From Caballeronia sp031450805 (GTDB lineage: Bacteria > Pseudomonadota > Gammaproteobacteria > Burkholderiales > Burkholderiaceae): DNA of 64,000 nt. Location: NCBI RefSeq assembly GCF_031450805.1, contig NZ_JARTVY010000001.1, positions 1,550,001 through 1,614,000 on the forward strand, written 5' to 3'. Made by a program: the position numbers and the translations under genes. Under the pieces are notes generated by a model. It did not search any database and had not been told where the DNA came from. It saw nothing but the letters and a program-made list of their open reading frames with translations. Shown piece by piece: positions 26,133 through 34,861 of the stretch. Every line of letters starts with the position of its first letter. The first letter of the stretch is position 1.

Positions 26133-27391
26133 GCGCGCAGCCGGAAACGAATGTAGTAGAAGTTGACCGATGCCGCCGCGACATAACCCGCCGCCAGTCC
26201 GGCCAACGCGCCATAGCCGTCGAAGCGCGGAATGGCGAACGCATTGACCGCGGACGCAACGGCAAGCGCAAGCAGCCACTTGGAGAGCAGCACGTACTTC
26301 GCCTGATACTTGAGCAGCACGAGATTGCCGATTGCTTCGATGCCCGCGGGCACCGAGAGCCAGACGGCCCAGCGGAAGATATCGGCGGCGCCCGCATAGT
26401 TCGGCCCGAACACGCGCGCGATGATGAAGCCCGCGAGCGCATCGAGCACGGCTGCGCCCGCGATCATCAGCACGGTGGTCATCGCGAAAAGGCGCAGCAG
26501 GTTGCGCTTGAGCCGCGCGGTGTCGGTCACGCGATACACGAACGCCGGCGCGATGGTTTGCGAGAGCATCAGCGCCAGCGCGATCCAGTTTTCGTTGAGC
26601 TGCTGCGCGGCGGAATAGAGCCCGAGTTCCGCGAACGATACGCGATGCGCGAGCATCAACCGGTCGAGCTTCAGGAACAGATACATGCAAATGAGGCCGA
26701 TCCAGAAGACCGTGCCCGCGCTCGCGAAATGACGGAAGAGCGCGCGATCGAAGCGCCAGCCGAGCGTGCCGCCATGCCGGCGCATGTAATAGAACACGAG
26801 CGCGCCTGCAATCGCAGCCGCTTCGAGCGCCCATAGCCAGCCGAAACTCGCCGCGCCCGCCGCCACGCGCACGAGCGCATAGACGAGCGCAGCCTTGACG
26901 ATGGCCGTCATCATGCTCGCGATCAATTGCGGCTTGCTGTAGGTCATGCTTTGCAGCCACGCGTTGATCACGCCGATGAACGGCTCGCGAAAGAGCAGCG
27001 TCACGGCCAGGCCCGCGAGCATCGCGCCGACCAGTGGATCGGCGCCGCCCATTGCAATCCATGTCCATGTGAGAAGCAGCGCGACGATCGACACGCCCAT
27101 GCGCAACACGAATGCGCTGCCGAGCACCGCGCCGGTTTGCGCGGGCGGCTTATCGACGATGGTGGGGACGAGAATCTCCGCACCGCAGACCCATGTAATC
27201 GGTGCAATGACGAGCAGCAGCGTGTTCGCGTATTGCCACTTGCCGAATGCATCGGGGCCGAGATAGCGCGCGAGCAGTCCCGAGATGACGATGGCCATGG
27301 CGATCTGCGTGAGCCGCTCGAGCCCGAGCCAGACGATGTTGGCGAGCGCCCGGGCGACGTCCGGATTGCCCGAGCGCGTCAGCACTTTCAT
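26129..27391 (-). CDS. Wzx-like flippase (second glycan)
   Basis: 420-residue membrane protein with about 12-14 helices, polysaccharide flippase family. Recognisable parts: VWLGLERLTQIAMAIVISGL, LARYLGPDAFGKWQYANTLL, FREPFIGVINAWLQSM and KLDRLMLAHRVSFAELGLYS. It is the first gene of the operon flippase-GT2-GT4-galE-wecA-like and would move that operon's lipid-linked oligosaccharide. The ATG at 27391 is preferred to an in-frame TTG three codons earlier. No polymerase gene is in the same operon. Confidence 0.88.
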   Translation of the reverse strand: MKVLTRSGNPDVARALANIVWLGLERLTQIAMAIVISGLLARYLGPDAFGKWQYANTLLLVIAPITWVCGAEILVPTIVDKPPAQTGAVLGSAFVLRMGVSIVALLLTWTWIAMGGADPLVGAMLAGLAVTLLFREPFIGVINAWLQSMTYSKPQLIASMMTAIVKAALVYALVRVAAGAASFGWLWALEAAAIAGALVFYYMRRHGGTLGWRFDRALFRHFASAGTVFWIGLICMYLFLKLDRLMLAHRVSFAELGLYSAAQQLNENWIALALMLSQTIAPAFVYRVTDTARLKRNLLRLFAMTTVLMIAGAAVLDALAGFIIARVFGPNYAGAADIFRWAVWLSVPAGIEAIGNLVLLKYQAKYVLLSKWLLALAVASAVNAFAIPRFDGYGALAGLAAGYVAAASVNFYYIRFRLRA

Positions 27392-27828
27392 GCGGCGCAA
27401 CCGTGGACGATGCCGGGCACGCGCCGTGCTACCGTAGCCCGCTTGCCGTGTTGCGCACCACGTAACAAAGCTGCGTCAACGATCAACTTATGTGCGGTTG
27501 CGCGCGAAGGCGACTCATTCGTCGGCCTGAAGGCGAAAGAGCGTTTGGGCATTGGATTAGAATGAATGCGCAGGCTTGAACCGCGACGCGCAACATCGAA
27601 AGCGCTGAAAGACAGCGATTATAAGTGCGAACCGAAGCCCGCCCTCGCGTGGCGCTTGCAACGTTTCGTCGGCAGGCCCGCGATGGTCCGACGCTCGACA
27701 CATGAGCCTCGCAGTCGTTCGCGCGCATGTTGGCCTGGTCGGCGCGCTATTGTCGCCACGACTTGCCACGCCCTTATGGCTGCATCGCCGAGAATTCATC
27801 AATTAAATACAGAAGAGGTAGCCATCTT
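27392..27828. other. Divergent intergenic region, second glycan operon / mutase gene
   Basis: 437 bp. It must contain the promoter of the minus-strand glycan operon and that of the mutase gene. AT-rich spots (GGATTAGAATGAATG near 27554 and AATTAAATAC near 27801) are possible -10 areas, but no confident hexamer pair was found. Short open frames here on both strands do not look coding. Confidence 0.45.
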
Positions 27829-29229
27829 ATGAGCCAGGTATCCCAATCCATTTTCAAGGCCTATGACATTCGCGGCATCGTCGGCAAGACGGTGGACAAG
27901 GATGTCGCGAAGAACATCGGCCGTGCCTTCGGCAGCGAGATTCGCAAGCAGGGCGGCGATTCCGTCGTCGTGGCCCGCGATGGCCGCCTGTCCGGTCCGG
28001 AACTCGTCGGCGCGCTCGCTGACGGCCTGCGCGAGGCGGGCGTCGATGTCATCGATATCGGCATGGTGCCGACGCCTGTCGGCTACTTCGCGGCGAGCGT
28101 GCCGCTGCCGCTGCCGTCGGGCGAGCGTCGCGTGGATTCGTGCATCGTCGTGACGGGCAGCCATAATCCGCCCGATTACAACGGCTTCAAGATGGTGCTG
28201 CGCGGCGCGGCCATCTATGGCGAGCAGATTCAGGGCCTGTATCAGCGCATCGTGAATGACGACTTCGAGTCGGGCGAAGGCAGCTATACGGAGTTCGATG
28301 TATCGCAGATCTATCTGGATCGCATCGTCTCGGACATCAAGCCGGTGCGCCCGATGAAGATCGTGGTCGATGCGGGCAACGGCGTCGCGGGCGGTCTCGC
28401 GCCGCGTCTTTTCAAGGCGCTCGGCTGCGAACTGGTCGAACTGTTCACGGACATCGACGGCAATTTCCCGAACCATCACCCGGACCCGGCGCATCCCGAG
28501 AATCTGCAGGACGTGATCAAGGCGCTGAAGGAAACGGACGCGGAGATCGGCTTCGCTTTCGATGGCGACGGCGACCGTCTCGGCGTCGTCACGAAGGACG
28601 GGCAAGTGATTTTCCCGGACCGTCAGTTGATGCTGTTCGCGCAGGAAGTGCTGTCGCGCAACAAGGGCGGCCAGATCATTTACGACGTGAAGTGCACGCG
28701 CAATCTCGCGAAGTGGGTGCGCGAGCAGGGTGGCGAACCGGTGATGTGGAAGACGGGCCACTCGCTCGTGAAGGCGAAGCTGCGTGAAACGGGCGCGCCG
28801 CTCGCGGGCGAAATGAGCGGTCACGTGTTCTTCAAGGATCGCTGGTACGGTTTCGACGATGGCCTCTACACCGGCGCGCGCATGCTCGAAATCCTGTCGC
28901 GCGTGGACGATCCGAGCAAGCTGCTGAACGATCTGCCGAACTCGCTCTCGACGCCTGAATTGCAGCTGAAGCTGCAGGAAGGCGAGAACTTCGAGCTCAT
29001 CGGGCGTCTGCAGAAGTCGGCGAAGTTCGAAGGCGCGGATGACGTGCTGACGATCGATGGCTTGCGTGTCGAGTATCCGGATGGATTCGGTCTCGCGCGT
29101 TCGTCGAATACCACGCCGGTTGTGGTGATGCGTTTCGAGGCGGACAGCGAAGAGGCGCTCAAGCGTATTCAGGAAGACTTCCGCCGCGTGATTCTTGCGG
29201 AGAAGCCGGACGCGCAACTGCCGTTCTGA
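27829..29229 (+). CDS. Phosphomannomutase/phosphoglucomutase (AlgC-type)
   Basis: 466-residue alpha-D-phosphohexomutase interconverting the 1- and 6-phosphates of mannose and glucose, upstream of GDP-mannose and UDP-glucose synthesis, so it feeds gmd/fcl and galE. It has FKAYDIRGIVG at the N-terminus, the phosphoserine loop VVTGSHNPPDYNG, the metal loop FAFDGDGDRLGVV, the sugar-binding GEMSGHVFF and the C-terminal phosphate loop ARSSNTTPVVVMRFE. AGAGG about ten bases upstream supports the start. Length is that of AlgC. A dual mannose/glucose role is inferred from the family. Confidence 0.94.
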   Translation: MSQVSQSIFKAYDIRGIVGKTVDKDVAKNIGRAFGSEIRKQGGDSVVVARDGRLSGPELVGALADGLREAGVDVIDIGMVPTPVGYFAASVPLPLPSGERRVDSCIVVTGSHNPPDYNGFKMVLRGAAIYGEQIQGLYQRIVNDDFESGEGSYTEFDVSQIYLDRIVSDIKPVRPMKIVVDAGNGVAGGLAPRLFKALGCELVELFTDIDGNFPNHHPDPAHPENLQDVIKALKETDAEIGFAFDGDGDRLGVVTKDGQVIFPDRQLMLFAQEVLSRNKGGQIIYDVKCTRNLAKWVREQGGEPVMWKTGHSLVKAKLRETGAPLAGEMSGHVFFKDRWYGFDDGLYTGARMLEILSRVDDPSKLLNDLPNSLSTPELQLKLQEGENFELIGRLQKSAKFEGADDVLTIDGLRVEYPDGFGLARSSNTTPVVVMRFEADSEEALKRIQEDFRRVILAEKPDAQLPF

Positions 29230-29246
29230 GTTCGTGATGTGTCGAA

Positions 29247-29278
29247 GCGGCGCGATCGAAGGGTCGCGCCGTTTTTTA
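29247..29278 (+). terminator. Intrinsic terminator after the mutase gene
   Basis: Eight-base GC stem CGGCGCGA / TCGCGCCG with loop TCGAAGGG and six Ts, 18 bases after the mutase stop. It separates this gene from the LPS core group. Confidence 0.85.
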
Positions 29279-29362
29279 TTGGGCGGCGGACAAGCGTGCC
29301 GCGCTAAAATCCCCGCTTCCCGTTCTTCTTCCATCGCGCAAGCCGCGCCACCCGTTCACAGC

Positions 29363-30358
29363 GTGCAAAAGATCCTGATCGTCCGCGTGTCGTCGCTTGG
29401 CGACGTCGTCCACAACATGCCGGCCATCGCCGACATCCGTCGCCGCTATCCCGATGCGCAGATCGACTGGCTCGTCGAAGAGAGCTTCGCGAGCCTCGTC
29501 GAACTGGTGAATGGCGTGCGCCGCGCGATCCCGTTCTCGCTGCGTCGCTGGCGCAAGGGCTTCGCCTCGGCTGCGAACTGGCGCGAGATCGGCAAGTTCA
29601 GGCGCGACCTTGCCGCCGAAAAGTACGATCTCGTCATCGATTGCCAGGGGCTCATCAAGACCGCATGGGTCGCAAGCTGGGCGCGCGGGCCGCTCGTCGG
29701 ACTCGGCAATCGCACGGACGGCGCGGGCTACGAATGGCCGGTGCGCTTCTTCTACGACCGCCGCGTGCCCATCGAGCCGCGCACGCACGTCGTCGAGCGC
29801 ACGCGTCAGCTCGTGGCCGCCGCACTCGATTTGCCGCGCCCGCAGATGACCGACGATATCGACTTCGGCCTCGACACGCGCCGCGCGACGCTCGCCGTGT
29901 CCGCGCTCGGTCTGAATCTGCCGGTGCCCTACGTGGTGTTCGTCCACGCAACGTCCCGCGCGGACAAGCAGTGGCCCGAAGCCGCGTGGATCGAACTGGG
30001 GCAGGCGCTCGTGACGCGCGGGGCATCGATCGTGCTGCCGTGGGGCAGCGACGCCGAACGCGCGACCAGCGAGAAGCTCGCGAAGGAGTTCGGCGCGGCC
30101 GCGATCGTGCCGCCGAAGCTGTCGCTGCCGGCGGTCGTCGGGTTGATCGATGGCGCAGCCGCGACCGTGGGCGTCGATACCGGACTCGTACATATTGCCG
30201 CAGCGCTGAAGCGTCCCACGGTCGAGTTGTACAATTTCTCGACCGCATGGCGCACCGGCGGCTACTGGTCGCCCAACGTGATCAATCTCGGCGACGCGAG
30301 CCGGCATCCGACGCTCTCCGAAGTGAAGGCCGCGCTCGCGGGTTTCGGCCTGCTGTGA
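29363..30358 (+). CDS. waaC: ADP-heptose:LPS heptosyltransferase I
   Basis: Family 9 glycosyltransferase that adds the first L-glycero-D-manno-heptose to Kdo in the LPS inner core. The 331-residue product starts at GTG with KILIVRVSSLGDVVHNMPA, the canonical WaaC opening, and has DCQGLIKTAWVA, FVHATSRADKQWP and GVDTGLVHIAAALKRPTVEL in the donor site. The open frame extends 56 codons upstream, across the mutase terminator, so the GTG is the sensible start; TAAAAT at 29305-29310 may be its -10. kdoO follows 50 bases later and waaA after that. Confidence 0.95.
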   Translation: MQKILIVRVSSLGDVVHNMPAIADIRRRYPDAQIDWLVEESFASLVELVNGVRRAIPFSLRRWRKGFASAANWREIGKFRRDLAAEKYDLVIDCQGLIKTAWVASWARGPLVGLGNRTDGAGYEWPVRFFYDRRVPIEPRTHVVERTRQLVAAALDLPRPQMTDDIDFGLDTRRATLAVSALGLNLPVPYVVFVHATSRADKQWPEAAWIELGQALVTRGASIVLPWGSDAERATSEKLAKEFGAAAIVPPKLSLPAVVGLIDGAAATVGVDTGLVHIAAALKRPTVELYNFSTAWRTGGYWSPNVINLGDASRHPTLSEVKAALAGFGLL

Positions 30359-30408
30359 TGAAGTAACGATCCAGCGCCGTGCGCGAGCCCAATCAAGTTG
30401 GAAGGCAC

Positions 30409-31293
30409 ATGACGGAATCTCAAATCATCGAAGTCGCATCATGCGACTGGCAGGGCAAGAACCTGTCCGTACCGCGCGAGGCGCTCCTGGCCGGCTTGGA
30501 AGACGGCAAGGTCCTCTATTTCCCTAACCTGCGTTTTGCAATCGAAGGCGGCGAGCAGGCGCTGCTCGACCCGAAGATCGCGGACCCGAAGCGCAAGAAC
30601 ATCAGCCTCGCGCCCAACGGCGGCGCGCTCAACGGGGTCATCGGCGACAACGTGATGCAATCGGCGGTGCGCTCGCTCATCGCCCGGTATCAGACGAACG
30701 CGCGCACGCTCGTCGACGGGCTCTTTCCCGAATACGACGGCAAGCTGCGCGTCGCGCCGACGAGCCTGCGGCTGCATCAAGTCGAAAAGCGCGAGACGTC
30801 GTGGCGCAAGGACGATAGCCGCCTGCACGTCGATGCCTTCCCGTCGCGCCCGAACTACGGCGAGCGCATCCTGCGCGTGTTCACCAACATCAATCCGAAG
30901 GGCACGCCGCGCGTGTGGCGCGTGGGCGAGCCGTTCGAGGACATGGCGAAGCGCTTTCTGCCGGGCATCAAGCCGCAAGCGCCGGGGTCTGCGTGGCTCA
31001 TGAACCTGCTGCACATCACGAAGACGAAGCGCAGCGAGTATGACCATCTGATGCTGCATCTGCATGACGCGATGAAGGCGGACCTCGATTATCAGAAGTC
31101 TTCGCCGCAGCAGACGATGCCCTTTCCGCCCGGCTCGGTGTGGGTGTGCTTCTCGGATCAGACGTCGCACGCGGTGATGTCCGGCCAGTTCATGATGGAG
31201 CAGACGTTCTTCCTGCCCGTCAGGGCGATGGCGCGGCCCGATCATGCGCCGCTCGGCATTCTCGAACGCCTGAAGGGCAGGGCGCTCGTTTGA
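30409..31293 (+). CDS. kdoO: Kdo 3-hydroxylase (Fe(II)/2-oxoglutarate dioxygenase)
   Basis: Enzyme that hydroxylates Kdo at C-3 in lipid-A-linked core to give Ko (D-glycero-D-talo-oct-2-ulosonic acid), known from Burkholderia and Yersinia. The 294-residue protein has the family's N-terminal LEDGKVLYFPNLRFAI, RLHVDAFPSRPNYGERIL with the His-x-Asp metal pair, and SDQTSHAVMSGQ with the likely distal His. GGAAGG before 30409 sets the start. Placement between waaC and waaA, the heptosyl- and Kdo-transferases, matches its substrate exactly. Confidence 0.93.
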   Translation: MTESQIIEVASCDWQGKNLSVPREALLAGLEDGKVLYFPNLRFAIEGGEQALLDPKIADPKRKNISLAPNGGALNGVIGDNVMQSAVRSLIARYQTNARTLVDGLFPEYDGKLRVAPTSLRLHQVEKRETSWRKDDSRLHVDAFPSRPNYGERILRVFTNINPKGTPRVWRVGEPFEDMAKRFLPGIKPQAPGSAWLMNLLHITKTKRSEYDHLMLHLHDAMKADLDYQKSSPQQTMPFPPGSVWVCFSDQTSHAVMSGQFMMEQTFFLPVRAMARPDHAPLGILERLKGRALV

Positions 31294-31337
31294 GCGGCGC
31301 TGCATCCGCGCCGGCGGCGCCGTTCTCGGAGGTCGTA

Positions 31338-32663
31338 TTGAGAGCGATCTATCGCGCGATGTGGTGGATCGTGGCGCCGCTTGCCGTGTTGCGTCTGCTG
31401 ATTCGCTCGCGCAGGGAGCGGGGGTATCGCGAGCATATCGGCGAACGATTCGGACGCGGCCCCGCACGCCGCGCCGACGACCTCGCGCCGCTAATCTGGG
31501 TGCATGCGGTATCGGTCGGTGAGACGCGCGCCGCGCAGCCGCTGATCGAAGCGCTGATGAAGGCGCATCCCGAAGCGCGCCTGCTCATCACGCACATGAC
31601 GCCGAGCGGTCGCGCGACGGGCATCGACCTGTTCGGCGATCGCGTGCTGCGCAGCTATCTTCCCTACGATTCACCGCATCTCGTGAGGCGTTTTCTGCGC
31701 GCGTGGCGGCCGTCGCTCGGCATCGTGATGGAGACGGAAGTGTGGCCGACGCTGATCGACGAATGCAAGCGCGCCGACGTGCCGCTCGTGCTGACGAACG
31801 CGCGCATGTCGGAGCGGTCGTATCGGCGCGCGGCGCGGTTCGGGCGGGCGGTGCGCGAGGTCTTCGGCGGGTTTTCGCGCGTGCTTGCGCAGACGCCGGC
31901 CGATGCGGACCGGTTGACTGCGCTGGGTGCCCGCAATGTCGCGGTGCTGGGCAATCTGAAGTTCGATATGAGTGCGCCGCCCGAGCTGATCGCGCGTGGA
32001 CAGGCGTGGCGCGCGGCGATCGGCGACCGTCCCGTGTGGGTCGCGGCGAGCACGCGTGAAGGTGAGGAGACGTTGGTGCTGCGGGCGTTTGCCGCGCTGA
32101 ACGTGCCGGATGCGCTGCTGATTCTCGTGCCGCGTCATCCGCAGCGATTCGACGAAGTGTCGGCGTTGATCGCGGCGGCGGGCATGACGAGCGCGCGGCG
32201 ATCGGTGTGGGCGCCGAAGCCTGTTGCGGCGGGATCGGGGGCGGATGTGCCGGCGCGCTTGCCATCGAATGTACAGGTGTTGCTCGGGGATTCGATGGGC
32301 GAGCTGGGTGCGTATTACGCGGCGGCGGATCTGGCGTTTATCGGCGGGAGTTTGTTGCCGCTTGGCGGGCAGAATCTGATCGAGGCTTGTGCGGCGGGTG
32401 TGCCGGTGCTGATCGGACCGCATACGTTCAACTTCACTCAGGCGACGAATGATGCGATTGCGGCAGGGGCTGCGGTGAGGGTGCACGATCCGCAAGGGCT
32501 TGCTGGGGCTTTGCGCGGGTTGTTTTCGGATAAGGCGCGGAGGGTCGCGATGAGTGAGGCCGCGGCGGGGTTCGCGGCGAAGCATCGGGGGGCGACGGAG
32601 AGGACGGTCGGGGTCTTAACGGGGATGATGGAGAGGGAATCGTCGACTATCGCTGCTCAATGA
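31338..32663 (+). CDS. waaA: 3-deoxy-D-manno-octulosonic acid (Kdo) transferase
   Basis: Adds Kdo from CMP-Kdo to lipid IVA. N-terminal membrane anchor (IYRAMWWIVAPLAVLRLL), then HAVSVGETRAAQPLIEAL, ETEVWPTLIDECKRADVP, ILVPRHPQRF, DSMGELGAYYAAADLAFIGG and SLLPLGGQNLIEACAAGVPV, all WaaA signatures. The start is TTG at 31338, which has GGAGG at an ideal distance; an alternative TTG at 31290 overlaps the kdoO stop. About 441 residues, slightly long because of the C-terminus. The last third uses more G/T-ending codons than the beginning. Mono- or bifunctionality cannot be read from sequence. Confidence 0.94.
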   Translation: MRAIYRAMWWIVAPLAVLRLLIRSRRERGYREHIGERFGRGPARRADDLAPLIWVHAVSVGETRAAQPLIEALMKAHPEARLLITHMTPSGRATGIDLFGDRVLRSYLPYDSPHLVRRFLRAWRPSLGIVMETEVWPTLIDECKRADVPLVLTNARMSERSYRRAARFGRAVREVFGGFSRVLAQTPADADRLTALGARNVAVLGNLKFDMSAPPELIARGQAWRAAIGDRPVWVAASTREGEETLVLRAFAALNVPDALLILVPRHPQRFDEVSALIAAAGMTSARRSVWAPKPVAAGSGADVPARLPSNVQVLLGDSMGELGAYYAAADLAFIGGSLLPLGGQNLIEACAAGVPVLIGPHTFNFTQATNDAIAAGAAVRVHDPQGLAGALRGLFSDKARRVAMSEAAAGFAAKHRGATERTVGVLTGMMERESSTIAAQ

Positions 32664-32936
32664 ACCTGAGCACACGGCGCTATCCGCATTGCTTGCCGTG
32701 ATTTCGGTCCCAAGGCTTTATTCAGATTCTAGGCTGCCGAATGACCGCCGATACTGCAAACTTTAACCGCTGGCGGGAAGAGGCGCTCAAACTGGCTCAC
32801 CAGGTTCTCGACAGCGATCCGCGATGAGTGAACGGGGCAATGAAGCAGAGAAACCGCGGCTGAATGCATTCGGTGATGCGCCTCGGCAGTAGGCGCTATC
32901 TTCGGAGTCATCTTCGCTCGCGGAAATTTTGCCGGG
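32664..32936. other. Gap between convergent waaA and ureG
   Basis: 273 bp between two converging 3' ends. There is no clear T-tailed hairpin. A 28-codon open frame (32741-32827, plus strand, MTADTANFNRWREEALKLAH...) and an overlapping minus-strand frame are present but match nothing I recognise; they could be a decayed gene remnant. Confidence 0.35.
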
Positions 32937-33587
32937 TTAGACCGCCAACAACCCCTTCCTCTCAATGAACTCGATCACTGCATCCAGTCCTTCGAGCGCT
33001 TTGAGATTACACATCACAAACTCCCTTTCTCCCCGCATCTTCCTGGCATCGCTAGCCATGACCTCGAGATTAGCCCCCACATGAGGCGCAAGGTCCGTCT
33101 TGTTGATCACCAGCAAATCCGACTTCGTAATCCCCGGCCCGCCCTTACGCGGAATCTTCTCCCCACCAGCCACATCGATCACATAGATCGTCAGGTCGGA
33201 AAGCTCGGGGCTGAACGTAGCCGCCAGATTATCGCCACCGGATTCGATAAAAACGATATCCACGTCCGGAAACCGCGACACCATCCTATCGACCGCTTCA
33301 AGATTGATGGACGCATCCTCGCGAATCGCCGTATGCGGACAACCGCCCGTTTCCACGCCCATGATCCGCTCAGCCGGCAACGCGCCCGCCACGGTCAAAA
33401 GCCGCTGATCCTCTTTCGTATAAATATCGTTGGTGATCGCGACGAGATCGTATCGATCGCGCATCGCCTTGCAGAGCATTTCGAGCAGCGTCGTCTTGCC
33501 GGAGCCGACAGGCCCGCCCACGCCCACGCGCAACGGCGGCAGTTTCTTCGTTCTACGGGCGGCGGCGGAATAAGCAGGAGCGTTCAT
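32937..33587 (-). CDS. ureG: Urease accessory GTPase UreG
   Basis: GTP-hydrolysing chaperone that drives nickel insertion into urease. 216 residues with P-loop GVGGPVGSGKTTLLEML, the metal-binding CPH in VETGGCPHTAIRED, ESGGDNLAATFSPEL, and the guanine-specificity VINKTDLA. It is the last gene of the urease operon. Codons in the last third end more often in G or T than in the first part. Start supported by AGGAG before the ATG. Confidence 0.98.
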   Translation of the reverse strand: MNAPAYSAAARRTKKLPPLRVGVGGPVGSGKTTLLEMLCKAMRDRYDLVAITNDIYTKEDQRLLTVAGALPAERIMGVETGGCPHTAIREDASINLEAVDRMVSRFPDVDIVFIESGGDNLAATFSPELSDLTIYVIDVAGGEKIPRKGGPGITKSDLLVINKTDLAPHVGANLEVMASDARKMRGEREFVMCNLKALEGLDAVIEFIERKGLLAV

Positions 33588-33615
33588 GCGATATCGTTTC
33601 GATGACTAAAGCAGG

Positions 33616-34296
33616 TTAAGAACGAAAGAGCCGCGAATACTGCGACTCATGCCGCGCCGACAAAATGCCGAGCTGCGGCGCGAAGGTGTTGACCTGATCG
33701 GGCGATGTCACGAGCGCACGGCACACCGCATCATCGATCGGCGCGCGCAGCGCCACGATGGTCCGCTGCCCCGCAAGCTGCCCGAGCGGCACGGCCTTCA
33801 GCGCCGCAGCGGCCTGATTCTCGACCCAACTGAACGCATAGGCAGCAAGCGCTGCATCGGTCGATGCATCGTTTGCATACGCGGCGAACGCATAGGCCGT
33901 CGGTTGCGCGATGGGCTTTACCGCAGCAAGCGTCGCGCGACGCGCTTCGTCGCCCCATTCGAGCGACGCGCACAGTTGCGCAAGCGACCATCCCATCTGC
34001 TCGGTCTCACGCCGCAATTCAGCGGACTCGCGGCTCGCGATGTATTCATCGTTGGCGCGGCGAAGGGCGGCATCGTCATGCGTTCGCCAGCGTTCCATCT
34101 GATGCGCGATGATCGGCAACTCGCCGCGCGCAAGCACATGCGACAAGCCGTTCGCGATCCACTCGCGCGCGGTATCGGCATCGTGAACGAAGCCACATTC
34201 GATGGCCGCTTCCAGCCCTTGCGAATAACTGAACGCGCCGATCGGCAACGCAGGCGACGCCAGATGCAGCAGCGCGGTCAGCTCACTCGTGCCCAT
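33616..34296 (-). CDS. ureF: Urease accessory protein UreF
   Basis: Helical accessory protein that forms the UreDFG activation complex and gates the UreG GTPase. 226 residues with LLHLASPALPIGAFSYSQGL at the N-terminus and WIANGLSHVLARGELP, typical of UreF. The start at 34296 overlaps the 3' end of ureE by 14 bases, a common arrangement in urease operons. The longer in-frame frame is the shadow of the His-rich ureE tail. Confidence 0.96.
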   Translation of the reverse strand: MGTSELTALLHLASPALPIGAFSYSQGLEAAIECGFVHDADTAREWIANGLSHVLARGELPIIAHQMERWRTHDDAALRRANDEYIASRESAELRRETEQMGWSLAQLCASLEWGDEARRATLAAVKPIAQPTAYAFAAYANDASTDAALAAYAFSWVENQAAAALKAVPLGQLAGQRTIVALRAPIDDAVCRALVTSPDQVNTFAPQLGILSARHESQYSRLFRS

Positions 34297-34855
34297 GACC
34301 GTGATGGTGGTGATGATGGTCATGGTCATGCCCGCATTGCGAATGGTCGTGCTCGCGATACAGCTTCTGCGCGAGCGCGTAGTCCTCGCTGAACGTCTCG
34401 TCGTGACCATGCTTGTGACCGCCGCCATATGCCCCGGTCTCCGGCTGAAACGGCTGCGATTCGCGCGTGACGGTCGTCCCCAGACGCTTCAACATGTCTT
34501 CGAGAACGGAGTCGGCTTCGAGCTTCAAATGATCCGCATGGATCTCGACGGGCGTATGCCGATTGCCGAGATGGTATGCCGCGCGCATCAGCGTGAGCGG
34601 GTTCACCGCACGCACGACGAGCACGTCTTCGGCAGCAGCGACCACGCGCACGAAACCGCCGTCGTCGGCGACGAGCATGTCGCCATCGGCGAGCACGGTG
34701 CCGCGCGGCATGACCAGCGCGACTTCCTCGCCGTTATCGAGCGTGACTGCGAGGCGGCTCTTGCAGCGCGCATCGAACGCCAGTGTGATCGTAGGCGCGC
34801 GCTTGACGAGAACCGGAGCGAGCTTCGCGGTGAGACGTTTGTCGATAGTGCGCAT
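34283..34855 (-). CDS. ureE: Urease nickel metallochaperone UreE
   Basis: Delivers nickel to the UreDFG complex. The 190-residue protein has the peptide-binding N-terminal domain (VALVMPRGTVLADGDMLVAD), the metal-binding domain with HLGNRHTPVEI and a His-rich C-terminus (CGHDHDHHHHHHGHGHE) that can hold several extra Ni ions, as in Klebsiella UreE. It begins six bases after the ureC stop and its His tail overlaps the start of ureF. Confidence 0.97.
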   Translation of the reverse strand: MRTIDKRLTAKLAPVLVKRAPTITLAFDARCKSRLAVTLDNGEEVALVMPRGTVLADGDMLVADDGGFVRVVAAAEDVLVVRAVNPLTLMRAAYHLGNRHTPVEIHADHLKLEADSVLEDMLKRLGTTVTRESQPFQPETGAYGGGHKHGHDETFSEDYALAQKLYREHDHSQCGHDHDHHHHHHGHGHE

Positions 34856-34861
34856 AGGGCT

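Noticed and set aside
25329..27068. A single 579-residue protein on the minus strand
   Set aside because: Only the last 267 residues are a glycosyltransferase; the first part is the out-of-frame shadow of the flippase gene.
32729..32965. Minus-strand 78-residue frame and plus-strand 28-codon frame between waaA and ureG as genes or transposase remnant
   Set aside because: No recognisable domain, no ribosome site; cannot be supported.
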